A stretch of 64,000 nt of DNA from CAIQPS01 sp963783835 (GTDB lineage Bacteria > Actinomycetota > Thermoleophilia > RBG-16-64-13), in assembly GCA_963783835.1 (NCBI GenBank), contig CAWAOX010000016.1:1-64000 (forward strand), in the 5' to 3' direction. The notes below the pieces were generated by a model that was given only the letters and a program-made list of their open reading frames with translations, had not been told where the DNA came from and ran no database searches. The translations under genes and the position numbers were made by a program. Of the stretch, positions 16,288-25,183 are shown piece after piece; position 1 is the stretch's first letter, and every line of letters begins with the position of its first letter.

Positions 16288-17652
16288 TCAGCCATCCAAT
16301 CCCAGCTTGTCGCGCGCCGCCCGATAGCCGGACGCGACTGCGCCCGCGGGTTGCCCGCCGTCGAAGAGCACGTTCCCAGCGGCCATGGTCATGCACACGT
16401 CGGCCGCGATCGCCGAGCGGACGATCGAACCGGTCAGACCGCCGGGATCGGACGGTGGCGCAGCCCCGCGGCCCGGCAGGCGCACGGCGATCAGATCGGC
16501 ACTCTTGCCCGGCTCGAGACTCCCCGTTCGGTCACCCCATCCCAGGGCGCGCGCCCCCTCGAGCGTGGCCATCCGCAATACCTGCGCGGACGCGAGCAGG
16601 GGCGAACCGGCCGCGCTCGCCCGCTGTTCGGCCGTCGAGAGGGCCGCGCGCATCTCGGCGAACATGTCCAGAGAGTCGTTGGACGCCAGGCTGTCGGTAC
16701 CGAGCGCGACGGGGACGCCCGCGGCCAGCAGGTCGGCTACCGGTGCCACGCCGCAGCGCAGGCGAGCGTTCGAGCGGGGGCAGTGAGCGACCGCCGCCCC
16801 GCTGGAGGCGAGCAGTGCGACGTCCTCCCCGTCCACCTGGACCGCGTGGATGACAAGGGTCTCCGGGGTGAGGGCGCCTGCGGCGCCGACATAGGGTATG
16901 GGGCGAAGCTGCGGAGGCCTCCAACGGCCGCCGTTCCACACCTGCGCAGCCCGGTAGGCGCGGGCTATCGCGCCTGTACCGCGCGCGAGCAACTCCACCT
17001 CGGCCGGCGATTCGGCCACATGAGTGGCGAGACGGAGGCCGGCGTGGCGCGCGAAGCGCGCCGCCTCCCGATAGAGACGGGGCGAGACCGTATAGGGCGC
17101 ATGCGGCGAGACTCCGGCTTCGACAAGTGACGCCGCCCCGGCCGCTTCCTCTTGCAGGCGGTGGACGGCCGACTCCAGACGCTCCATGGTAACGGGGAGC
17201 GACGCATCGTCGAGTCCGAAGACTTCCTGGTAGACGCGGGCGCGCAGCCCGGCTCTGCCGGCTGCGCGCGCCACTGCCACGCCGTCATAGGCAGTGTCGG
17301 CCAGAGAGGTGATGCCGCAGCGAAGGCATTCATGGGCCCCCCAGAGCGCCGAGGCCTCGAAGTCGGCCGCGTCGAGCTTGCGGCGGGCGAGAAGGAGGCG
17401 AAGCATCCAGCGGCCAAAACCCGAAGGCCGGGCGAAACCCTGGAAGGCCGACAGCTCGAGATGGGTATGGCTGTTGACGAAGCCGGGCAGGAGAGCACAT
17501 CCGGGGAACTCCCTGATCTCCTCGCCCCCGCGCCGGGCCCGCAGCTCCGCGGCGGGCCCCACTTCCAGGATCCTCCCCTCCGCCACGCGCACACCGGCGT
17601 CGGCCAGAGGCGCTGAGCTAACGGGGACCACCCAGTCGGCGAGAAGAAGCAC
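16288..17652 (-). CDS. Amidohydrolase of the ATZ/TRZ (aminohydrolase) family
   Basis: 454 residues, metal-dependent hydrolase. The metal ligands are visible: HTHLE near residue 63, ATHVAES (middle His), SPHAPYTVSPRL and GTDSLASNDSLDMFAE (catalytic Asp). The C-terminal composite domain shows GSLEPGKSADLIAV. The closest known activities are deaminases of purines or S-adenosylhomocysteine and the aminodeoxyfutalosine deaminase MqnX used in futalosine menaquinone synthesis. Its position just downstream of nuoN, on the same strand, makes a quinone-synthesis role attractive but unproven, since no other mqn gene is in the window. Confidence 0.8.
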   Translation of the reverse strand: MLLLADWVVPVSSAPLADAGVRVAEGRILEVGPAAELRARRGGEEIREFPGCALLPGFVNSHTHLELSAFQGFARPSGFGRWMLRLLLARRKLDAADFEASALWGAHECLRCGITSLADTAYDGVAVARAAGRAGLRARVYQEVFGLDDASLPVTMERLESAVHRLQEEAAGAASLVEAGVSPHAPYTVSPRLYREAARFARHAGLRLATHVAESPAEVELLARGTGAIARAYRAAQVWNGGRWRPPQLRPIPYVGAAGALTPETLVIHAVQVDGEDVALLASSGAAVAHCPRSNARLRCGVAPVADLLAAGVPVALGTDSLASNDSLDMFAEMRAALSTAEQRASAAGSPLLASAQVLRMATLEGARALGWGDRTGSLEPGKSADLIAVRLPGRGAAPPSDPGGLTGSIVRSAIAADVCMTMAAGNVLFDGGQPAGAVASGYRAARDKLGLDG

Positions 17653-17698
17653 GTCACCTCCTACCCGGTAGGCGCCCGAGGCGACTCGGCGCCGAGGG

Positions 17699-19228
17699 TC
17701 AGCTGAACAGCGCTGCGAAGGCGCTCGCCACGGCGTCCCACAGGCGGGACGGCACGATGCCGATGGCGAGTGTCGCCGCCGCGGTGATGGTGAGAGCGGC
17801 GGCCATGCTTCCCGAGATCGGGTCCCGCAGCGGCAGTTCCTCTTCCGGCTCCCGGAAGAACATGTAGATGATCACCCGCAGATAGTAGTAGGCGGAGACC
17901 GCGCTGAGCACGACCCCGATAACGGCGAGCCAGATGAGGTCGGCCTGGACCATCCCGCCGAACACGTAGAACTTGCCGATGAACCCCGCGGTGCCCGGGA
18001 TCCCGGTGAGCGAGAGCAGGAACAGCGACAGCAGCGCGGCGGCCCAGGGTGAACGTCGGCCGAGCCCCGCGAACTGCTTGAGCGAGTAGTCGAACTTGTC
18101 CGGGTTCTGGGCCTTGAGATAGGCCAGCACGGCGAACGCGCCCAGGTTCATGAACGTGTAGGCCGTGAGGTAGATCAGCACCCCCATCCCCGGGTAGGTG
18201 TTGGCACTCCAGCCCATCGCTCCGAGCCCGCCGAGAATGTAGCCGGCGTGGGCGATGGAAGAGTAGGCGAGCATCCGCTTGATGTTGGTCTGCACGAGTG
18301 CGAAGACGTTACCGACCACCATGGTTATCACCGAGAGGACGATGAAGAAGACGCCCCATTCATGTGCGGCCCCGGGGAACGCCAGGACGAAGGCCGCGAT
18401 GAAGACCGCGAAGGCCGCCGTCTTGGGCCCCGCGGCGAAGAAGGCGGTGACCGGGGTGGGCGAGCCCTGATAGACGTCCGGGGTCCACATGTGGAAGGGC
18501 GCCGCCGACACCTTGAAGGCCAGGCCTATCCCGATCAGAAGAACGGCGAACAGCACCCCCGCGGTGCCTCCCTGGATCCCCAACGCCTGCCCGATGGCGC
18601 TGTAGTTGGTCGACCCGGCCTCGCCGTAGGCAAGCGAGATGCCGTACAGCATGATGGCCGAGGCGAAGGCACCGGTCAGGAAGTACTTGAGCGCGGATTC
18701 GTTGGAGCGGGCCCGGTGGCGGAAGTAGGCGGCCAGCAGGTAGCTGCTGATGGACATGAGCTCGAACGCGACGTAGAGCAGGATGAAGTCGCGGGCCCCG
18801 GCCATCAGGTCCAGGCCTATCACGGCGAAGAGGATCAGCGCGTAGTACTCACCCAGGTGACGCCGGTGCGCCTCCAGATAGCCGGACGACATCAGTACCG
18901 TGACCAGACCGGTCATCCCGAAGAGCACTATGAAGAAGATCCCCCAGTGGTCGAGGGTCAGCATTCCGGCGAAGGCAGTGCGCGTCTGCCCCGAGAGGAT
19001 CAGCGATACCGCTATCGACGCGGCCAGCCCGGTCAAGGCGATAGCGATGATCGGCGTTCTATCGGGCGAGGAGTGAACGGTCGCCGCCGTCTCGCCGCCG
19101 GTATCGCCGTTCGCGGTGGCGGCGACCGCGGGCCCCGGCTTGAGCAGGGACTCCACCAGCAGGATGGCGAGCGCCGCCGCCAGAAGGATCAGTTCCGGGA
19201 GGATGGCGATGATGTCGGAAGCCTGCAT
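17699..19228 (-). CDS. nuoN: NADH-quinone oxidoreductase subunit N
   Basis: 509 residues with about 14 membrane helices, one of the three antiporter-like subunits of complex I. Diagnostic segments include LLYVAFELMSISSYLLAAYFR (with the conserved Glu of helix 5), SALKYFLTGAFASAIMLYG, APFHMWTPDVYQGSPTPVTAF (conserved Lys/His region) and KRMLAYSSIAHAGYILGG. It is the last gene of the nuo operon, starting one nucleotide after the nuoM stop. Confidence 0.96.
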   Translation of the reverse strand: MQASDIIAILPELILLAAALAILLVESLLKPGPAVAATANGDTGGETAATVHSSPDRTPIIAIALTGLAASIAVSLILSGQTRTAFAGMLTLDHWGIFFIVLFGMTGLVTVLMSSGYLEAHRRHLGEYYALILFAVIGLDLMAGARDFILLYVAFELMSISSYLLAAYFRHRARSNESALKYFLTGAFASAIMLYGISLAYGEAGSTNYSAIGQALGIQGGTAGVLFAVLLIGIGLAFKVSAAPFHMWTPDVYQGSPTPVTAFFAAGPKTAAFAVFIAAFVLAFPGAAHEWGVFFIVLSVITMVVGNVFALVQTNIKRMLAYSSIAHAGYILGGLGAMGWSANTYPGMGVLIYLTAYTFMNLGAFAVLAYLKAQNPDKFDYSLKQFAGLGRRSPWAAALLSLFLLSLTGIPGTAGFIGKFYVFGGMVQADLIWLAVIGVVLSAVSAYYYLRVIIYMFFREPEEELPLRDPISGSMAAALTITAAATLAIGIVPSRLWDAVASAFAALFS

Positions 19229-20758
19229 CTAGTTCCCCCCGAACAGGGCGGACGTCAGTTTGAGCAGCCCGCCACCGTGCTCGGCCAGGTAGGGCTGGAC
19301 CTGGGAGATGATGTTCTGCGCCGGAGCGTCGATCATGTTCAGGAAGGTGTGCGGGTAGAGGCCGATCCAGACCGCCATGCCCACGAGGGGCACGAGCGTG
19401 ACGATCTCGCGCAGCCCCAGGTCCTTCAGCGAGAGCCACTTCTCGTTGGATTGCTGGAACATGGTCCGCTGATACATCCAGAGCAGGTAGGCCGCGCCGA
19501 GGATGATCGCGATCGAGGCCAGCACGGCGAACACCTTCATGTACTGGAAGGTCCCCACCAGAACCAGGAACTCGCCCACGAACCCGCTCAAGCCGGGCAG
19601 GCCGAGGCTGCCGACCACGAAGAGGCTGAAGAACGCGGCCGCCACCGGCATCGGCCTGGCCAGACCGCCGTAGTCCTTGATGAGCCGGGTATGGGTGCGG
19701 TCGTAGAAGAAGCCGACCATCATGAACAGCGCCCCGGTGAGGATGCCGTGGCTGACCATCTGGATGATGGCGCCCTGGACGCCCTGCATGTTGAAGGTGA
19801 ACAGCCCTAGCGTGACGAACCCCATGTGGCTCACCGACGAGTACGCGACCAGCCGTTTCATGTCGGGCTGCACCAGCGACATGGCCGCCCCATAGACGAT
19901 GGCGATCACGGACAGTATCGCCACGGGCAGCATCGCCTGCACCGCGACCTCCGGGAAGAAGCCCACGCAGAAGCGGATCATCCCGTAGACCCCCATCTTG
20001 AGGAGCACGCCGGCCAGGATGACGGAGCCGGCGGTGGGAGCCTCGGTGTGAGCGTCGGGCAACCAGGTGTGCACCGGGAACATGGGCACCTTGATGGCGA
20101 ACGCGATGAAGAAGGCCGCGAATGACCAGACCGCGATCGATCCGGAGAATCCCGCCTGCTGCAGGGTCAGGATGTCGAACGTGAGCTTCCCGCCGTTATC
20201 GGAGTACCACCAGACGATGGCCAGGATGGCCACCAGCATCAGCACCGAGCCCGCGAAGGTGAACAGGAAGAACTTGATGGCCGCGTAGATCCGGCGCGCG
20301 CCGCCCCACAGACCGATGATGAAGTACATGGGGATGAGTTGGATCTCCCAGAACACGTAGAACAGGAAGAGATCCATGGACACGAACACGCCCAGCATGC
20401 CGGTCTCGAGCACCAGCAGGCTGATGAAGAAGGCCAGCCCCCGGTCCTTGATGGAGTTCCAGGTGCCGAGCATGGCCACGGCGGACAGCAGCGTGGTCAG
20501 CAGGATCAGGAGGAGCGAGATGCCGTCGATGCCCAGGTGATACGAGATCCCCAGGCTCGAGATCCACGATACGTTCTCCTGGAACTGGAAGTCGGCCGTG
20601 CCGGTCTGGAACTGGGTGGCCAGGTAGATGGCAAGAGCCAGGGTGACGATGGTGGTGACCAGAGCCGTGAGCTTGTAGGCGCTCGGCCTGCCGCGCATGA
20701 AGATGAGCATGAGCAGCGCGCCGGCCACGGGCAGGAAGGTGAGGATGGTGAGCATCAT
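19229..20758 (-). CDS. nuoM: NADH-quinone oxidoreductase subunit M
   Basis: 509 residues, antiporter-like proton-pumping subunit. The start ATG at 20758 overlaps the nuoL stop (ATGA); the longer open frame upstream is an artefact inside nuoL. Key segments are FYVFWEIQLIPMYFIIGLWGG (conserved Glu), FAIKVPMFPVHTWLPDAHTEAPTAGS (conserved Lys and His) and KRLVAYSSVSHMGFVTLGL. It is membrane-embedded, between nuoL and nuoN. Confidence 0.96.
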   Translation of the reverse strand: MMLTILTFLPVAGALLMLIFMRGRPSAYKLTALVTTIVTLALAIYLATQFQTGTADFQFQENVSWISSLGISYHLGIDGISLLLILLTTLLSAVAMLGTWNSIKDRGLAFFISLLVLETGMLGVFVSMDLFLFYVFWEIQLIPMYFIIGLWGGARRIYAAIKFFLFTFAGSVLMLVAILAIVWWYSDNGGKLTFDILTLQQAGFSGSIAVWSFAAFFIAFAIKVPMFPVHTWLPDAHTEAPTAGSVILAGVLLKMGVYGMIRFCVGFFPEVAVQAMLPVAILSVIAIVYGAAMSLVQPDMKRLVAYSSVSHMGFVTLGLFTFNMQGVQGAIIQMVSHGILTGALFMMVGFFYDRTHTRLIKDYGGLARPMPVAAAFFSLFVVGSLGLPGLSGFVGEFLVLVGTFQYMKVFAVLASIAIILGAAYLLWMYQRTMFQQSNEKWLSLKDLGLREIVTLVPLVGMAVWIGLYPHTFLNMIDAPAQNIISQVQPYLAEHGGGLLKLTSALFGGN

Positions 20759-22662
20759 CTGAGCACCACCACCAGGGTCACCGCGACGAACAACCCGATG
20801 AAGATGGCGAGCAGGTAGTTCTGCACCCGGCCGGTCTGGATGGGCCGGGCGAGCGCTCCCGCGCGCTGCCACAGCCAGCCGACGCCGTTGACCGTACCGT
20901 CGATGACCCTCTCATCGAAGTGGCGCCACACCCAGCGCGAGCCGTCGACGGCCAGCCACACGAAGGTGGCCTGGTAGAACTCGTCGATGTAGAACTTGTT
21001 GTAGACGATCCGGTAGGCAGCACCGAACCGGGCGCCCAGAGTGGCGGGAAGGTCGGCAGCCCGGCGGACGTAGATGTACCAGGCGAGTCCCACCCCAAGC
21101 AGGGCGACCACCAACGACACCAGCATCAGATAGATGTCGAGCGGCTCTACCGCCATCTCCTCGATCCCCAGGATAGCGTTGGCCTGGACGAAGACCGGCT
21201 CCAGGAACTTCTGGATAGATCCCCAGGCCCCGGGCAGGCCGAGGAAGCCGCCCAGCGTCGAGGCTACGCCCAGCAGGATGAGCGGCACGGTCATCGAGCG
21301 CGGGCTCTCGTGGATGTGGTCGCAGGTGGCGGCGTCGGATCGGGTCTCCTTGCCCCAGAAGGTCACGAAGATCATCCGGAAGGTGTAGAAGGCCGTGATG
21401 CCCGCGGCAATGATCCCGACGGCCCAGATGACGTAGACGCCGGCCTGGAAGTTCTTACCCAGGATCTCGTCCTTCGACCAAAAGCCTGCGAAGGGGAATA
21501 CCCCGGCCAGGGCCAGGCCGCCGGCCATGAAGGTGATCCAGGTGATCGGGATGCGCCGGGCGAGGCCGCCCATGCGGCCCATGTCTTGCTCGCCGCTCAT
21601 CGAGTGGATGACCGACCCGGCCCCCAGGAACAGGAGGGCCTTGAAGAACGCGTGGGCGACGAGGTGGAAGATGGCCGCCGACCAGGCCCCGACGCCCAGG
21701 GCCATGAACATGTAGCCCAGTTGCGAGACGGTGGAGTAGGCAAGCACCTTCTTGATGTCCTTCTGGGCGATGCCGATGACCGCCGCGAATATGGCGGTGA
21801 AAGCGCCGACCGCCCCGACGAACAGCAGCACCCCCGGCGCGCTCGCGAAGATGACCGAGCTCCGAGCGACCATGTAGACCCCGGCGGTCACCATGGTGGC
21901 GGCGTGGATGAGCGCCGAGACCGGGGTGGGGCCCTCCATGGCGTCGGGCAGCCAGACGTGCAGCGGGAACTGGGCCGACTTGCCCATGGCTCCCATGAAC
22001 AGCAGCAGGGCGATGCCGATCAGCGCCGTCTCGCTGCCCACCCCCGCGCCGATCTGCTCGAACACGCCCGTGTAGTTCAGCGTGCCGAAGACGACGAAGA
22101 TGAGCATCACGCCAAGGCCGAAGCCGAAGTCGCCCACCCGGTTGACGATGAAGGCCTTCTTGCCGGCGGCCGCGGCTTCGGGCTTGTGATAGAAGTAGCC
22201 GATCAGGTAGTAGGAGCACAGGCCCACCGCTTCCCAGCCGAGGTAGAGCAGCAGGTAGTTGTTCGCCAGCACCAGGATCAGCATGCTGAAGGCGAACAGG
22301 CTCATATAGGCGAAGAACCGGTAATAGCCGGGGTCGTCGTGCATGTAGCCCTTGGAGTAGACGAAGATCAGAAGGCCCACGCCGGTGACCACGAGAAGCA
22401 TGACCGCCGAGAGCTGGTCCACCTGGAACCCGAAGGGCACCTGGAAGCTCCCCACCGAGAACCACTTCCAGAGGTCCACGACGACCGGCTCCTCGGCCCC
22501 CCGGATCTGGACGAACGCGGCGACGGACAGCCCGAACGACCCGGCCATGGCCAGGATGGCGAGCCAATGCGACTGCTCCTTGATCCACCACTTGCCGAGC
22601 ACCAGCGTGATGACAAAGGCCGCGAACGGCAGGACCGGTATGAGCCAGATATAGCTCTCCAC
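20755..22662 (-). CDS. nuoL: NADH-quinone oxidoreductase subunit L
   Basis: 635 residues, the largest antiporter-like subunit. YLGWEAVGLCSYYLIGYFY holds the conserved Glu, and QFPLHVWLPDAMEGPTPVSALIHAATMV the channel Lys/His region. DIKKVLAYSTVSQLGYMFMALG follows. The C-terminus carries the long lateral amphipathic helix region and a final membrane anchor (LLAIFIGLFVAVTLVVVL). It overlaps nuoM by 4 nt and lies 9 nt downstream of nuoK. Confidence 0.96.
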   Translation of the reverse strand: MESYIWLIPVLPFAAFVITLVLGKWWIKEQSHWLAILAMAGSFGLSVAAFVQIRGAEEPVVVDLWKWFSVGSFQVPFGFQVDQLSAVMLLVVTGVGLLIFVYSKGYMHDDPGYYRFFAYMSLFAFSMLILVLANNYLLLYLGWEAVGLCSYYLIGYFYHKPEAAAAGKKAFIVNRVGDFGFGLGVMLIFVVFGTLNYTGVFEQIGAGVGSETALIGIALLLFMGAMGKSAQFPLHVWLPDAMEGPTPVSALIHAATMVTAGVYMVARSSVIFASAPGVLLFVGAVGAFTAIFAAVIGIAQKDIKKVLAYSTVSQLGYMFMALGVGAWSAAIFHLVAHAFFKALLFLGAGSVIHSMSGEQDMGRMGGLARRIPITWITFMAGGLALAGVFPFAGFWSKDEILGKNFQAGVYVIWAVGIIAAGITAFYTFRMIFVTFWGKETRSDAATCDHIHESPRSMTVPLILLGVASTLGGFLGLPGAWGSIQKFLEPVFVQANAILGIEEMAVEPLDIYLMLVSLVVALLGVGLAWYIYVRRAADLPATLGARFGAAYRIVYNKFYIDEFYQATFVWLAVDGSRWVWRHFDERVIDGTVNGVGWLWQRAGALARPIQTGRVQNYLLAIFIGLFVAVTLVVVLR

Positions 22663-22671
22663 GTGCCTCCC

Positions 22672-23001
22672 CTAACCCTTCATGGTGTCGAAGAGGTCGA
22701 CCATCAGGGTCTGCCGGTTGCGGAAGAGGTTGGTGGCGATCGCCAATCCCACCGCCGCCTCGGCCGCGGCCACGGCCATCGTAAAGAGCACGAAGTTCTG
22801 TCCGGTCATGTTCTGGTGAAAGCCGCTGAAGCCCACCAGATTGATGTTGACCGCGTTCATCATCAACTCGAGAGAGAACAGGACGATGAAGAGATTACGG
22901 CGGGTGAGCACGCCGACGGCGCCGATGATGAAGAGGGCTGCGGACAGGTAGAGATACCAGTCGACCGGTATGGGGATGCCTCCTGGAACGGTACTATCCA
23001 C
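22672..23001 (-). CDS. nuoK: NADH-quinone oxidoreductase subunit K
   Basis: 109 residues with three membrane helices. The GTG start at 23001 is preceded by GAGGAGG and lies just after the nuoJ stop; the longer open frame overlaps nuoJ and is rejected. The conserved Glu residues of the proton path are visible in FSLELMMNAVNINLVGF and AAEAAVGLAIATNLFR. Confidence 0.95.
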   Translation of the reverse strand: MDSTVPGGIPIPVDWYLYLSAALFIIGAVGVLTRRNLFIVLFSLELMMNAVNINLVGFSGFHQNMTGQNFVLFTMAVAAAEAAVGLAIATNLFRNRQTLMVDLFDTMKG

Positions 23002-23003
23002 GC

Positions 23004-23591
23004 CTACACCTCCTCCTCGACCACGTCGTCGCCTGCCTCGGCCCCCGGCTCCCACGCGCGGGTGGCCAACTGGGCGGCCTTCTCTTTCTTGACCAGGATG
23101 ATCGCCCCGACCATCGCTACGAGCAGGATCACCGAAGCGACCTCGAAAGGCAGCAGCATGTTGTTGAACAGAGCCTCGCCGAAAGCCTTGCTATTGCCTC
23201 CGGCCGCCGCCACTTCGTCGGGGGAGAAGCCGCCCTTTGCGGAGGTGAAGGTGATGCCGGCCAGCACGACCACGAACTCCACAAGCACGAGCACGGCGAG
23301 GACCAGAGCGATCCAGCGCTGCCTCCGGTGCGTCTGCTCCTCCTCCTGGAACGTGCGCAGGTTGAGGAACATGATCACGAACACGAACAGCACCATGATC
23401 GCCCCGGCGTAGACCAGGATCTGGATCATGGCCACGAAGTAGGCCTGGGTGAGGAAGAAGATGGCGGCCACGTTGAGAAAGGTGAAGACCAGCAGCATCA
23501 GCGCGTGAATGACGTTCTTCCGGGTGATGGTGCCCAGAGCGCCGACCACCGCGAAAGCCCCGAACACGATGAAGAGGATCTTATCGGCCAT
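23004..23591 (-). CDS. nuoJ: NADH-quinone oxidoreductase subunit J
   Basis: 195 residues. ATG 23591 (MADKILFIVFGAF) is chosen because it opens the first helix and overlaps nuoI by 11 nt; the upstream in-frame reading lies within nuoI. Five membrane helices are visible, including LLVFTFLNVAAIFFLTQAYF and the hallmark VAMIQILVYAGAIMVLFVFVIMFL (TM3 region that forms the pi-bulge in complex I). The last helix is VASVILLVAMVGAIILVKKEK. Confidence 0.94.
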   Translation of the reverse strand: MADKILFIVFGAFAVVGALGTITRKNVIHALMLLVFTFLNVAAIFFLTQAYFVAMIQILVYAGAIMVLFVFVIMFLNLRTFQEEEQTHRRQRWIALVLAVLVLVEFVVVLAGITFTSAKGGFSPDEVAAAGGNSKAFGEALFNNMLLPFEVASVILLVAMVGAIILVKKEKAAQLATRAWEPGAEAGDDVVEEEV

Positions 23592-24156
23592 GCTGCTCAC
23601 CGCTCCCCTCGCTGCTCGCCGCCGGGCCTGCGGGCGGCGCGTCGGCCGCGGCGACCTCTCCACGTGGTGGCGGCGCAGCCGGCTCGCCGGCCGGCCGCAC
23701 GTACACTTCCTTGTGCGCGTAGCCCTGGTTCGCCATCAGCGTCTCTTTGGTCAGCAGGAAGTCGCGCTTGTCGAACGTGCTGCCCTCGTAGAAACGGGTA
23801 AGGACGATCGCGGCGACCGGGCACACCTCTTCGCACATGCCGCAGAAGATGCAGCGGCTCAGATCCAGGTCGAAGCGGCGCGCGTGGCTGCGGCCGTCCG
23901 GCGTCTCCTCGCCCTCCACGTGTATGCATTGCGACGGGCAGATGGTGGGGCAGAGCATGCAGGCGACGCACTTGGCGTCGCCGGTGGCCGGATCGGCGAG
24001 AAGGGCGTGGATGCCGCGGAAGCGCGGGTAGGTCTGCAGCTTCTCCTTGGGATACTCGACGGTCACCTTGTCCACCACAAAGTAGGTGCCGGTGACCGAC
24101 ATCCCCCGGAGGATGTCGACGAAGGCCGCCTTCTTGACGATGTCTTTCAGACCCAT
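23581..24156 (-). CDS. nuoI: NADH-quinone oxidoreductase subunit I (2x[4Fe-4S])
   Basis: 191 residues. Two ferredoxin-type motifs, CVACMLCPTICPSQCI and CIFCGMCEEVCPVAAI, bind clusters N6a and N6b in the peripheral arm and pass electrons to NuoB. The C-terminal 40 residues form a Pro/Ala-rich extension beyond the usual core. It starts 2 nt downstream of nuoH. Confidence 0.95.
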   Translation of the reverse strand: MGLKDIVKKAAFVDILRGMSVTGTYFVVDKVTVEYPKEKLQTYPRFRGIHALLADPATGDAKCVACMLCPTICPSQCIHVEGEETPDGRSHARRFDLDLSRCIFCGMCEEVCPVAAIVLTRFYEGSTFDKRDFLLTKETLMANQGYAHKEVYVRPAGEPAAPPPRGEVAAADAPPAGPAASSEGSGEQHGR

Positions 24157-24157
24157 C

Positions 24158-25183
24158 TCAGCCCACTATCACTATGACGACGGCCGTGACGGCCAGATTG
24201 ACGATGGACAGAGGCAGGAGCACTTTCCACCCTATGGACATGAGCTGGTTGTACCGGTAGCGGAAGATGGTCCAGCGCACCCACATGTAGATGAAGACGA
24301 GCACGCATATCTTCAGCAAGAGCCAGATGGGCCCGGGAATGAAGGCGAGCACTTCGAAGGGCGATCGCCAGCCGCCCAAGTAGAGCGTGGCGACGATCCC
24401 GGAGATCACCACCAGGTTCACGTACTCGGCGAACATGAAGACACCCCAGCGCATGCCCGAATACTCGGTAAGGTAGCCGGCGACCAGCTCCTGCTCGGCC
24501 TCGGCGAGGTCGAAAGGCGTGCGGTTCAGTTCGGCCAGGGTGGCGATGAAGAAGATCACCCCGCCCACGATCTGAGGGGCCCAATACCAGTCCCAGAAGT
24601 TGCCCGCCTGCCCGTCGACGATCTTGGTGAGGTTCATCGAGTTCGCCATCAACATGACCCCGACCACCGAGAAGCCCATGGCGAGCTCGTAGGAGATCAT
24701 CTGGGCACCCGCGCGCAGGCCGCCGAGCAGCGAGAAGTTGCTGTTTGACGACCAGCCCGCCAGTACCACCCCGTACACGGCGATGCCGCCCATGGCGAGG
24801 AACAGCACGAGTCCGGCGTCGAAGTTCGCGATGACGTAGTCGAAGCGGTAGCCGAAGAGGTTCGGCTCACCCCCCACCGGCCCAAACGGCAGCACGGCCA
24901 TCACCAGGAAGGCCGGTACGAAGATGATGTACGGGGCCAGCCGGAAGACGGGCTTGTCGGCGCCCGCCGGGACGAGATCCTCCTTGGATAGCAGCTTGAG
25001 AATGTCCCCAAAGGACTGGAAGGAGCCCCCGGGACCCAGGTACGTCGGACCGACCCGCCCCTGGAAGAAGCCGGCGAACTTGCGCTCGAAGAAGATGATG
25101 AAGGCGACCATCGTCACGACGATCACCGACATCAAGATCGCCTTGACGAGAAGAAAAACCAGCTGGGCGACGGGTTCGCTCAC
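24158..25183 (-). CDS. nuoH: NADH-quinone oxidoreductase subunit H
   Basis: 341 residues, the membrane subunit that forms the quinone entry site. Markers: FFERKFAGFFQGRVGPTYLGPGG (loop next to the quinone channel), KEDLVPAGADKPVFRLAPYI and FDLAEAEQELVAGYLTEYSG (conserved acidic loop). About eight helices. The GTG start overlaps the nuoD stop (GTGA). Confidence 0.96.
   Translation of the reverse strand: MSEPVAQLVFLLVKAILMSVIVVTMVAFIIFFERKFAGFFQGRVGPTYLGPGGSFQSFGDILKLLSKEDLVPAGADKPVFRLAPYIIFVPAFLVMAVLPFGPVGGEPNLFGYRFDYVIANFDAGLVLFLAMGGIAVYGVVLAGWSSNSNFSLLGGLRAGAQMISYELAMGFSVVGVMLMANSMNLTKIVDGQAGNFWDWYWAPQIVGGVIFFIATLAELNRTPFDLAEAEQELVAGYLTEYSGMRWGVFMFAEYVNLVVISGIVATLYLGGWRSPFEVLAFIPGPIWLLLKICVLVFIYMWVRWTIFRYRYNQLMSIGWKVLLPLSIVNLAVTAVVIVIVG

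Noticed and set aside
18248..23412. Long plus-strand open frames of 520 and 830 residues across nuoL-nuoN
   Set aside because: They mirror well-conserved nuo genes on the other strand and show His/Asp/Gly-rich low-complexity sequence with no domain.
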